Shown here in pieces: positions 6,426 to 12,444 of a stretch of 12,464 nt of DNA. Source of the DNA: an uncultured Flavobacteriales bacterium. GTDB taxonomy: Bacteria > Bacteroidota > Bacteroidia > Flavobacteriales_D > Crocinitomicaceae. The stretch covers positions 1-12,464 of the forward strand of contig CAJQOB010000332.1 in NCBI GenBank assembly GCA_905479845.1, in the 5' to 3' direction. The notes under the pieces were generated by a model. It did not search any database. It had not been told where the DNA came from and saw only the letters and a list, made by a program, of their open reading frames with translations. A program made the translations under genes and the position numbers. Position 1 is the stretch's first letter. Every line of letters begins with the position of its first letter.

Positions 6426-7226
6426 TTACATCTTCACAAAAGAACGAACAACCGTTCCTTGGTCAGTAGTAATCTTCACGAAGTAAGAACCGCTCAACAA
6501 GGAAGCAACGTTTATTTCGTTCGAATCTGTCGACTTCAATACTGAACCATTCAAAGAAATTAGCTCTAATGATTGGATATTGGCAGCTGTTTCAATCTTC
6601 AAAACATCAGAAACGGGATTAGGGTAAACCGTCACCGCAACTCCAGCTAGTTCATTGATTCCAACAGGATCTTCAATCTCAGCGCGTATGTCATCGACAT
6701 AAAGCGCAAAACCATCATTCGTTGTATTTACAAATGCTACGTAGATCGTTTCATTGTTGTATCCATTTTCACTTAAATCAACAACACGAGGAAACCAAGT
6801 TGCGAATTCCTCTTCAACCAGTGCAATTGTGTCTGTAAAACTTGAAAGTTGAGTATCTGTAGTTGAAACAAGTACTTTGTAATCATCAGGGTAAGAAGGA
6901 TCATGTGATCTTGCTTCCCAATAAAAGAAGTTCCCGTATGAGCTCAAAGCAAGGGCAGGAGTGATTAACCAACGATCCGCAGATCCAATAGGCTCAAAAT
7001 ACGAAGTTGATCCCATCACAGTGTCTGTTGTGTCCATGGGGTCAGGCAACTGCGTCCAAGCCTCAGTGAAATGAGATGTTGCCGCGTTTGGCGTCAATCC
7101 ATCGTTGTCAACAATGGTGAATGCTACGGGAGCACCGCTTTCAAAATCTTCATTGAAAATTTCTGTTTGAGAAGCTGCTGTAAACGAAGTGATGGCGAAA
7201 ACGCCGATAATAAATCCTTTAATCAT
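6426..7226 (-). CDS. T9SS type A sorting-domain protein with cleaved-adhesin (choice-of-anchor J) domain
   Basis: The start at 7226 is chosen over an in-frame extension reaching 7382 because it places a proper signal peptide first (MIKGFIIGVFAITSFTAAS, then Q); the extension would also run into the upstream gene's terminator. The 266-residue protein has a single jelly-roll-like domain at about 23-183: FNEDFESG-P start, F-I-DNDG, AWTQL, DRWLITPAL, FFYWEARSHD, DDYKVLVSTT and YVDDIRAE end, the pattern of cleaved-adhesin/choice-of-anchor J domains of gingipain-type proteins. The C-terminal 69 residues (V-V-YPNPVSDVLKIE ... GSYFVKITT ... VRSFVKM) form a type A T9SS sorting domain, which directs export across the outer membrane and surface attachment or release. 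The binding target is unknown. At 266 residues it is small for a T9SS cargo protein. Confidence 0.92.
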   Translation of the reverse strand: MIKGFIIGVFAITSFTAASQTEIFNEDFESGAPVAFTIVDNDGLTPNAATSHFTEAWTQLPDPMDTTDTVMGSTSYFEPIGSADRWLITPALALSSYGNFFYWEARSHDPSYPDDYKVLVSTTDTQLSSFTDTIALVEEEFATWFPRVVDLSENGYNNETIYVAFVNTTNDGFALYVDDIRAEIEDPVGINELAGVAVTVYPNPVSDVLKIETAANIQSLELISLNGSVLKSTDSNEINVASLLSGSYFVKITTDQGTVVRSFVKM

Positions 7227-7279
7227 GTCGTAAAAGTAGTGTTTTGCATATAAACGAAAGGTGTAATTTGAGCTTGAGA

Positions 7280-7295
7280 TTTGATTTTTATCAAA
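7280..7295. promoter_or_regulatory. FNR/CRP-type palindrome upstream of the T9SS cargo gene
   Basis: TTTGAT, TTTT, ATCAAA form a perfect 6+4+6 palindrome. Its core TTGAT-N4-ATCAA is identical to the classic FNR half-site arrangement. It is centred about 61 bases upstream of the ATG at 7226, so a Crp/Fnr-family regulator could act there. No regulator gene is in the window and the host's Crp/Fnr preference is unknown. Confidence 0.35.
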
Positions 7296-7367
7296 GATTA
7301 GCAAATTAGACAAAGTTCCACTCGTAACAGTAACAACGATGGAAGTGATGTAAGCGTTGAGCGCAAC

Positions 7368-7393
7368 AAAAAAGGGCGACAATTGCCGCCCTT
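7368..7393 (-). terminator. Intrinsic terminator of the SPFH-domain gene
   Basis: Read on the minus strand, AAGGGCG (7393-7387), an 8-base loop and CGCCCTT (7378-7372) make a perfect 7-bp stem that runs into six T residues (7373-7368). It starts about 10 bases past the stop codon at 7403. It separates the SPFH gene from the T9SS cargo gene downstream on the same strand. Confidence 0.85.
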
Positions 7394-7402
7394 GATTGAG
7401 TG

Positions 7403-8188
7403 TTATTTATTTCCCTCATCATTGACGATAAACGGTGTTTTTCCGTCCGTTATAATGACTTTCGTGTTGGGGGAATTCGATAGCTCTCTAAGAACTTCCA
7501 AGCTTTTCCATTGGATCGTGCGTTGGTTCAGACCATCTGATAGAATTTTCTGTGCGTCGGCCGTTCCTTGCGCCTCAATTATTTTACGTTGGGCTTCCTG
7601 TCGCTCTTTTTGCAAAACGAATTCCATACGCTGTGCCTCTTGTTCAGCTTCTAACTTGTCTTCGATAGCTGTGTATAAACCTGGAGGAAGACTGATACTT
7701 TTTAATAGTACAGCTTCAATGGTAAAGCCGCGATCACCAATGAGACTTGTCATTTTCTCAGCGATAGCTTTCTCTATTTCGCCACGCTTTCCGGAATGCA
7801 TATCCTTTGCATAGAATTGTGCACAAATATCTGCCGCGGCCGATCTAAACACACTCAGAATAACAACCTCTTCATAGTTTGTACCGATTTCCTCAATAAT
7901 TCTTGGAACATCTGATGATTCAATATGATACAGAATTGAAATTTCTGCACTCACATTGAGCCCTTCTTTGGAAGGAAGGTTCAATTTTACTTCCCTGTTC
8001 ACGGTTCGAATCGGAACTTTAATTAATCGAGTTGCAGCACCGACGCGTACTTGACCAGCAGGATATACCTTTTGCTCGAGTACTCCTCGTCTGACTTTTA
8101 CGCCCACTTCACCTGGATTGATGATTGCGCAGCTAGAAATAAATAATGCAGCAACTGCAACTGCGATAATTGATAATCGTGTTTTCAT
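7403..8188 (-). CDS. Prohibitin-family SPFH/Band 7 lipoprotein
   Basis: A 261-residue SPFH-domain protein. The SPFH core spans about 24-190: NPGEVGVKVRRG (24-35), YPAGQVRV (42-49), VNREVKLNLPSKEGLNVSAEISILYHI (63-89), VFRSAAADICAQFYAKDM (113-130), GFTIEAVLLKSISLPP (154-169). It is followed by the charged coiled-coil typical of prohibitins (about 172-225, AIEDKLEAEQEAQRMEF, QKERQEAQRKIIEAQGTADAQ). Such proteins form ring-like membrane scaffolds linked to protein quality control. Instead of an ordinary uncleaved anchor, the N-terminus ends in a lipobox (LFISSC, Cys20), so it is predicted to be a lipoprotein. No membrane protease (FtsH) or NfeD partner is nearby. It follows a small membrane-anchored acidic protein by 64 bases on the same strand, and its terminator lies 10 bases downstream. 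Confidence 0.9.
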   Translation of the reverse strand: MKTRLSIIAVAVAALFISSCAIINPGEVGVKVRRGVLEQKVYPAGQVRVGAATRLIKVPIRTVNREVKLNLPSKEGLNVSAEISILYHIESSDVPRIIEEIGTNYEEVVILSVFRSAAADICAQFYAKDMHSGKRGEIEKAIAEKMTSLIGDRGFTIEAVLLKSISLPPGLYTAIEDKLEAEQEAQRMEFVLQKERQEAQRKIIEAQGTADAQKILSDGLNQRTIQWKSLEVLRELSNSPNTKVIITDGKTPFIVNDEGNK

Positions 8189-8252
8189 AATATTTAATTG
8201 ATGTATTTGAGCATTGAGAATGCCCTTAAATTGATTGACTTCGGAAATTGAA

Positions 8253-8546
8253 TTAAGCTTTGGGAGGAGGGGAGCTTACTTTCTGAAAATTTGATTTAAT
8301 CGCAAATCTGTAGTCAACGAGAATCTTTGGATCTATTGACTGTGATAATGCCTCTTTTGAAAATCGATTGAAACTCTTTAGTTGGAACTGAATTTCTTCT
8401 GTCTCGTCACCCTCAATGTCTTCGAGATCGATTTCTTCGATCGTTACAGATTCTTGCTCAAAGATTTTAGAATCAAATTTCAGGGCAACCAGAGCAATGA
8501 AAGCCGTAAGCAATGCTGTAGAAATAAGGGCGTAGAATCTTTGCAT
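8253..8546 (-). CDS. Small membrane-anchored acidic protein, unknown function
   Basis: A 97-residue protein without a family I recognise. It has an N-terminal hydrophobic segment (about 6-22; no clear cleavage site or lipobox Cys, so probably an anchor), then a strongly acidic stretch (about 30-53, with E-E-I-D-L-E-D-I-E-G-D-E) and a mixed-charge C-terminal part ending in SSPPPKA. Topology is probably N-in with the body in the periplasm. Codon use and A+T content look like the neighbours. It lies 64 bases upstream of the SPFH lipoprotein gene on the same strand and may be co-transcribed with it. It is counted as real because it is a full-length, well-placed frame with a credible anchor. Confidence 0.7.
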   Translation of the reverse strand: MQRFYALISTALLTAFIALVALKFDSKIFEQESVTIEEIDLEDIEGDETEEIQFQLKSFNRFSKEALSQSIDPKILVDYRFAIKSNFQKVSSPPPKA

Positions 8547-8607
8547 TTAAGTGTATAATGAAATTCTGTTAACAAAAAAATAACAAAATTCATTCCAAAC
8601 TGATGAG

Positions 8608-8632
8608 ACCTGATATAGTTTGTTCTTCAGGT
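8608..8632. repeat. Inverted repeat between the DUF4268 and small acidic protein genes
   Basis: ACCTGA (8608-8613) and TCAGGT (8627-8632) are exact complements around a 13-base loop. On the plus strand GGTTTTAT follows; on the minus strand, the direction of both flanking genes, there is no U-tract. A terminator role is doubtful. Confidence 0.3.
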
Positions 8633-8663
8633 GGTTTTATTCCCGCCGATATCTGTTGATGAG

Positions 8664-9128
8664 CTATTCCGCTAAGGTGATTAGGATCTCCTTATACTCT
8701 TGATAGAAAATGTCAAAGGCGATGAGCTTCCCTTTTAGAAAGGCTTCAATTTTCGGAAGATCTTTATCGTCGTAGAAGTTTAAATCAGTTCGCTCCCAAT
8801 AAATACGCGAAACATTTCTTCCTGCAAAAACACGGTCGAATTCCGTCCAAATTCCTGAAGAACCCATTTCACTTTCGAAAACAACCCTTAATTCAGTCAT
8901 TTGCTCCCAAAGAACGTCGCGAATTGCGTCATCTTTTGGTTGGATTTCCAGAGCAAAACTAGTGTATTTGCCAGTAGTTGCCATACGTACATACATATCA
9001 CTTACGCCAAGTGGGTACTTGATCCAGTTTATTCTACGTCCATCAGATGAACGAACATTGCGCATGCTTTTTTGAAAACGTGTCCAAAACTGCCCGTTTC
9101 GTTCTTTGAGCTCTTCTTTTGAAATCAT
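8664..9128 (-). CDS. DUF4268 domain protein
   Basis: The start at 9128 (MISKEELKERN) is chosen over the upstream ATG at 9185, because the extra 19 residues look like translated promoter sequence and the family begins at this helix. The 154-residue product consists of one DUF4268-type domain: FWTRFQKSM (14-22), the turn S-DGRRINWIKYPLG (27-41) and MYVRM (45-49), FALEI (58-62), WEQMTELRVVFESEMG (74-89), and WTEFDRVF near 94-101. DUF4268 occurs as a stand-alone protein in Bacteroidota and fused to nuclease-like parts elsewhere; its function is not established. Here it stands alone, with no restriction or defence genes around it, and it diverges from a rhodanese lipoprotein gene across 110 bases. 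Confidence 0.8.
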   Translation of the reverse strand: MISKEELKERNGQFWTRFQKSMRNVRSSDGRRINWIKYPLGVSDMYVRMATTGKYTSFALEIQPKDDAIRDVLWEQMTELRVVFESEMGSSGIWTEFDRVFAGRNVSRIYWERTDLNFYDDKDLPKIEAFLKGKLIAFDIFYQEYKEILITLAE

Positions 9129-9163
9129 CAGTACAAAAGTGGTGAGTTTTTCTGATAGTTGAA

Positions 9164-9184
9164 TGCAAATTGAACTTTTTTGCA
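9164..9184. repeat. Inverted repeat in the divergent promoter region
   Basis: TGCAAA (9164-9169) and TTTGCA (9179-9184) are perfect complements separated by 9 bases, between the DUF4268 and rhodanese genes. A third TTTGCA occurs at 9201-9206. The spacing would suit a dimeric regulator, but the A+T-rich context makes chance possible. Confidence 0.3.
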
Positions 9185-9216
9185 ACCTACGTTACTTTCA
9201 TTTGCAGTCAAAACTG

Positions 9217-9224
9217 TACTTTCG
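9217..9224 (+). promoter_or_regulatory. -7 box upstream of the rhodanese gene
   Basis: TACTTTCG is identical to the -7 box proposed for the PorG-like gene at 2250 and one mismatch from TAnnTTTG. No TTTG sits at the expected 19-20 bases upstream; the nearest is 12 bases away (9201-9204). The ten-base palindrome CTTTCGAAAG (9219-9228) overlaps the box. Predicted leader is about 10 bases to the ATG at 9239. Confidence 0.4.
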
Positions 9225-9238
9225 AAAGAAAAAGAAGT

Positions 9239-9619
9239 ATGCGAATCATATTGTTTATTGGAGTTTTGTTGATGGCGTCTTGTTCTGAGTCACAGGTTAA
9301 AGAAGTGGTTGAACAAGCTGGTCACCAAGTGGTAAGTACCGAAAAGTTCAAAGAAATGCTGGCTGAGGAAGGAATTCAATTAGTGGATGTTCGTACATCA
9401 GGTGAATACGGTGCTGGTACTATTGGAGAAGCAGTAAATATCGATGTTTTATCACCAGACTTTGAAACGAAAATTGCAGAATTGGATAAATCAAAGAAGA
9501 CCTTGATCTTTTGTAAATCAGGAGGGCGTAGCGGAAGAGCAGGAGCCATGATGGAACAAATGGGATTTGCTACAGTTGTTGATTTGTCCGGAGGATACAG
9601 TTCTTGGCTATACAAGTAA
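9239..9619 (+). CDS. Rhodanese-domain lipoprotein
   Basis: The start at 9239 is chosen because MRIILFIGVLLMASC is a complete lipoprotein signal (Cys15); an upstream ATG at 9170 would bury it. The 126-residue protein carries one rhodanese domain at about 32-126: QLVDVRTSGEYGAGTIGEAVNI (47-68), KTLIFCKSGGRSGRA (87-101) and GFATVVDLSGGYSSW (109-123). The active-site loop CKSGGR (92-97) has the catalytic Cys92 that carries a persulfide, and Arg97. The second motif reads EYGAGTIGEAVNI where most members have a His in GHIPGA. Being periplasmic or outer-membrane attached, it may handle sulfane sulfur outside the cytoplasm; the sulfur donor and acceptor are unknown. Its TAA is directly followed by the ATG of a membrane protein gene. 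Confidence 0.9.
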   Translation: MRIILFIGVLLMASCSESQVKEVVEQAGHQVVSTEKFKEMLAEEGIQLVDVRTSGEYGAGTIGEAVNIDVLSPDFETKIAELDKSKKTLIFCKSGGRSGRAGAMMEQMGFATVVDLSGGYSSWLYK

Positions 9620-9985
9620 ATGAAAATTGTACTTGCTTTCATTTTAATCTTAACTGGAAACTTTCTTTTTGCGACGGAGCAAGACTCTAGCGATTACGAT
9701 ACGAATTATAGGTTGTATGATGTTCAACCTCATAAAACGGTTGACACCAATGTGCAAATTCGGCTCGTAGAACCTGAACCACGACGAAAAAATCGTTCGG
9801 ATGAATGGATAACAGGGCCTTTGAATTCTGGACCTATTGGTATTGGGTCGAATTATGACAGTATCCACAACATCAATCCAAAAGTCGCGGGATTCATTTC
9901 AGTGTGTTTCTTAAGTTTTGTCCTTTATATCATCATGCGAGTTCGAAGAGGTTTAAAAAAGGACAAGCGGAATCGCAGGGATTAG
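9620..9985 (+). CDS. Bitopic membrane protein of unknown function
   Basis: The ATG immediately follows the rhodanese stop (TAA-ATG), so the two genes are almost certainly one transcript and probably coupled in translation. The 121-residue product has a signal peptide (about 1-18, cleavage near FLFA-TE), a polar extracytoplasmic part with tyrosine- and proline-rich segments (YRLYDVQPHKT, VEPEPRRKNR), one membrane span at about 88-107 and a short, highly basic cytoplasmic tail (RVRRGLKKDKRNRRD). This is type I topology. I recognise no domain. The stable arrangement suggests it could anchor or partner the rhodanese lipoprotein, but that rests only on position. Confidence 0.75.
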   Translation: MKIVLAFILILTGNFLFATEQDSSDYDTNYRLYDVQPHKTVDTNVQIRLVEPEPRRKNRSDEWITGPLNSGPIGIGSNYDSIHNINPKVAGFISVCFLSFVLYIIMRVRRGLKKDKRNRRD

Positions 9986-10004
9986 ATCTGTCTGTGGCAT
10001 GAAA

Positions 10005-10023
10005 TTTGTTAACTTTTTGTTAA
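10005..10023 (+). promoter_or_regulatory. Tandem TTTGTTAA motif upstream of the secreted-protein gene
   Basis: TTTGTTAA occurs at 10005-10012 and again at 10016-10023, an 11-base pitch of one helical turn. Either copy could supply a -33 TTTG. No good TAnnTTTG follows at the right distance; CAATTTTA (10026-10033) is the nearest, with two mismatches after a 17-base gap. Confidence 0.25.
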
Positions 10024-10041
10024 TCCAATTTTAGCCACTAC

Positions 10042-11055
10042 ATGAAATCAATCAGTTTAATTTTACTTTTGTTCTCCTTCAATTTTGTTGAGGCTCAATC
10101 AATTGACGAGTCGCAGTATGAGGAAATAACCAATTTTAAGTCGGTTCTTATTGACTATGAAATCTATCAGGATAAGGTCGTCGCGATTACGAGGAAAAAT
10201 CGTGAGTATTTCATGTATTACGAAGATACAAAAGGGGCAAAGCTATTCGAATCGATCAACATTTTCTTTGCAACTGATCTTGAAATTGACTGTATGGGGA
10301 ATTTGTTCCTTGTAGGATTGGACAGTGCCATTCAGTTAAGTATTTCAGACTACATCACTCGTGTACAAACCCTCGATATTGATGCATATAAAGCCAATAT
10401 TCGCTCTTGTATGGCGCTATTTGATGAGTCATTGGTTAGAACATCTAGAAATAACTCGCTCGTTTATGAACCGCTTGATGATTCTATTTACTTCCAATAT
10501 CCCGTTCTATTTACCATTCAAATTTGGTCTAATAAGGAGATTAGGTATTTTAAAAATACATCGAATGCGAGCCAGGCATCTACTCAAGACGCTACTTTGC
10601 AGTACAATCCATATCTGAATATTCAAAACGATAGGCTCGTTAAATACAGGGGAAGAAGAAACACTGGTCGGATGTATGCAACGGGCAGATCCTACGGTGT
10701 TGCGAACGAACTCACAGCTTTTCAAGTTGGTGATAGTTTGTGGGTATTCGATGAGAATAATGAGTATCTGTTTGTCTATGATGAGTACGGGAAATCAGAT
10801 GGAGTGAAAGACATTGATCCATTAGCTTCTGATTTCAAACTGTGCCAAGATCGCCATACGCAAGATGTTTACTTTATTTCTGCTGATGGAAGTGATCGCT
10901 TGATTCAAAAAGTAGATCAAAACGGAGGTTTGAGCACGGGAGTTTCTTTTTTCAAAGGCTTCTCTAAAAGCAGTTTGAAAATATCTAGCGGCTATCTCTA
11001 CTTCCGTGACTCTAGAGGAGCTGGAGAATGCATTAAGCGGGTTAGTTTGAATTGA
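10042..11055 (+). CDS. Secreted protein of unknown function
   Basis: A 337-residue protein with a signal peptide (MKSISLILLLFSFNFVEA, then Q-S). The mature part is made of short repeating beta-type segments (DYEIYQDKVVAITRKNREYFMYY, CMGNLFLVGLDSAI, QVGDSLWVFDENNEYLFVYDEYGK, QDVYFISADGSDRLIQKVD, SGYLYFRDSRG), reminiscent of the blades of a beta-propeller in which a value is read out and followed by a polar turn. I cannot assign a family, and the number of blades is not clear. There is no T9SS sorting domain, no lipobox and no membrane span, so it is probably periplasmic. It begins 56 bases after the membrane-protein gene and ends 45 bases before the helicase gene, on the same strand as both. 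Confidence 0.82.
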   Translation: MKSISLILLLFSFNFVEAQSIDESQYEEITNFKSVLIDYEIYQDKVVAITRKNREYFMYYEDTKGAKLFESINIFFATDLEIDCMGNLFLVGLDSAIQLSISDYITRVQTLDIDAYKANIRSCMALFDESLVRTSRNNSLVYEPLDDSIYFQYPVLFTIQIWSNKEIRYFKNTSNASQASTQDATLQYNPYLNIQNDRLVKYRGRRNTGRMYATGRSYGVANELTAFQVGDSLWVFDENNEYLFVYDEYGKSDGVKDIDPLASDFKLCQDRHTQDVYFISADGSDRLIQKVDQNGGLSTGVSFFKGFSKSSLKISSGYLYFRDSRGAGECIKRVSLN

Positions 11056-11089
11056 TTTTACTGGTTGAACTCCAATCGGATTATTCAGC

Positions 11090-11097
11090 TATCTTTG
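11090..11097 (+). promoter_or_regulatory. -7 box placing the helicase start near transcription start
   Basis: TATCTTTG exactly fits TAnnTTTG and ends 3 bases before the ATG at 11101. TTG at 11065-11067 could be the -33 element, with a slightly long 22-base gap. Initiation a few bases past the box would give a leaderless or nearly leaderless mRNA. Confidence 0.55.
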
Positions 11098-11100
11098 ACC

Positions 11101-12387
11101 ATGACATTTAAAGAATTAGATCTATTGCCTGAAATTTTAAAGGCAGTAGAAGAGATGGGATACGAAAAACCGACTCCCATACAAAAACGAGCAATTCCAG
11201 AAGCTATCAAGGGTAGAGATGTTTTGGGGTGTGCTCAAACGGGTACGGGTAAAACGGCTGCGTTTTCCATTCCAATTCTCCAACAAATTCATGAAAATCG
11301 ACCTGAAAAAGGACGTAAACCAATTCGTTCATTAATCTTAACTCCAACAAGAGAGTTAGCTGCTCAAATTGGTGATAATATCAAAGCTTACGGAAAGTAT
11401 CTTCCATCTCAATATGCTGTCATTTTCGGAGGGGTGAATCAAAATCCCCAAGTGAGACGTTTGAAAGCGGGAGTTGACATTTTAGTAGCGACACCGGGTC
11501 GATTGTTGGATTTGATGAATCAGGGTCATATTTCACTAAAACATGTTGAGTTTTTTGTGTTGGATGAAGCTGATCGTATGCTTGATATGGGATTCATTCA
11601 CGATATCAACAAAATTCTACCAAAGCTTCCGCCGAAAAAGCAAACAATGTTCTTCTCTGCCACAATGCCACCGGCAATTGTGAAAATGACGAGGACCTTG
11701 TTGCATGATCCTGTAAGTATAACGGTTGACGTAGTTTCATCTGCTGCAACTACTGTAACGCAAGAAGCGTATCACGTACTTAAACCAGACAAGAAGAAAT
11801 TGTTACTTCATTTGCTGAAAAATCCGGAAATTGATCAGGCCCTCGTGTTCTCTAGGACTAAACGTGGAGCAGATCGACTTTCAAAAATCTTATCAAAGGC
11901 AAAAATCAGCTCTGGAGCAATTCACGGAGATAAATCTCAAGGTCAACGAGAAAGAGCGTTGAAAGGATTTAAAGACGGAAGTCTGCGGATTCTAGTAGCT
12001 ACAGATATTGCTGCCAGAGGTATCGATATCGATTCACTTTCATTTGTGATTAACTACGATATTCCAAATGAACCAGAGACTTACGTTCATAGAATTGGAC
12101 GTACGGGTAGAGCAGGAGCCAATGGGAAATCAATTTCATTGTGTGATATTGACGAGCGCCCTTATGTGAAAAGTATCGAGAAACTTACAGGGAAGAAAAT
12201 TGAGTTCATTTTAGATCACCCTTTTCAGATAACGGATGAAGGGATAAAAGATTACAAGGAGATGCAAGCTTCTTATGCTAAACAGAATGAGATTCAGATG
12301 CAGAAACGTCGTGAAGCTAAGAAACGTCGCCGCGAACAAGGAAATTCTGGAGGCGGATCAAGAAATTCGAACAAAAGAAGAAGATAA
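11101..12387 (+). CDS. rhlE: DEAD-box ATP-dependent RNA helicase, RhlE-like
   Basis: Unwinds RNA using ATP, in ribosome assembly or RNA decay. The ATG at 11101 is preferred to an upstream TTG at 11065 because MTFKELDLLPEILKAV begins the Q-motif region and the upstream bases are promoter. The 428 residues hold every motif: Q motif (F3 with GYEKPTPIQ, 20-28), Walker A AQTGTGKT (45-52), PTRELAAQ (82-89), GG (110-111), TPGRLLDL (131-138), DEAD (155-158), SAT (186-188), LVFSRTK (248-254), the RGAD-SKILSK region (255-266), RILVATDIAARGIDI (296-310) and HRIGRTGRAG (330-339). After the core, a tail of about 55 residues ends in a strongly basic, Gly/Ser-interrupted stretch (QKRREAKKRRREQG ... SNKRRR) that likely binds RNA nonspecifically. 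The RhlE assignment is by overall resemblance; related cold-shock helicases cannot be excluded by eye. Confidence 0.94.
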   Translation: MTFKELDLLPEILKAVEEMGYEKPTPIQKRAIPEAIKGRDVLGCAQTGTGKTAAFSIPILQQIHENRPEKGRKPIRSLILTPTRELAAQIGDNIKAYGKYLPSQYAVIFGGVNQNPQVRRLKAGVDILVATPGRLLDLMNQGHISLKHVEFFVLDEADRMLDMGFIHDINKILPKLPPKKQTMFFSATMPPAIVKMTRTLLHDPVSITVDVVSSAATTVTQEAYHVLKPDKKKLLLHLLKNPEIDQALVFSRTKRGADRLSKILSKAKISSGAIHGDKSQGQRERALKGFKDGSLRILVATDIAARGIDIDSLSFVINYDIPNEPETYVHRIGRTGRAGANGKSISLCDIDERPYVKSIEKLTGKKIEFILDHPFQITDEGIKDYKEMQASYAKQNEIQMQKRREAKKRRREQGNSGGGSRNSNKRRR

Positions 12388-12402
12388 GAGTAAAAAATCA
12401 AG

Positions 12403-12444
12403 AAAACGACCCGATCTCAATAAGCAATTGAATCGGGTCGTTTT
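12403..12444. terminator. Strong, potentially bidirectional intrinsic terminator
   Basis: AAAACGACCCGAT (12403-12415) pairs perfectly with ATCGGGTCGTTTT (12432-12444), a 13-bp stem. A further TCAAT/ATTGA pairing lies inside after a one-base bulge. Runs of A on the left and T on the right let it stop transcription from either side. It begins 15 bases after the helicase stop codon. Confidence 0.93.

Noticed and set aside
7227..7382. A 52-residue N-terminal extension of the T9SS cargo protein
   Set aside because: The extension starts inside the terminator of the upstream gene and would place the signal peptide internally. The Met at 7226 starts an ideal signal peptide.
7383..7814. A 143-residue plus-strand frame opposite the SPFH gene
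   Set aside because: It lies wholly opposite a clearly conserved SPFH coding region and across its terminator, and its Cys/Ser/Arg-rich product looks like antisense translation.
9129..9185. A 19-residue N-terminal extension of the DUF4268 protein
   Set aside because: It overlaps the divergent promoter region and adds sequence unlike the start of the family; ATG at 9128 begins the expected helix.
9170..9238. A 23-residue N-terminal extension of the rhodanese
   Set aside because: It would bury a complete lipoprotein signal and overlaps the likely -7 box at 9217.
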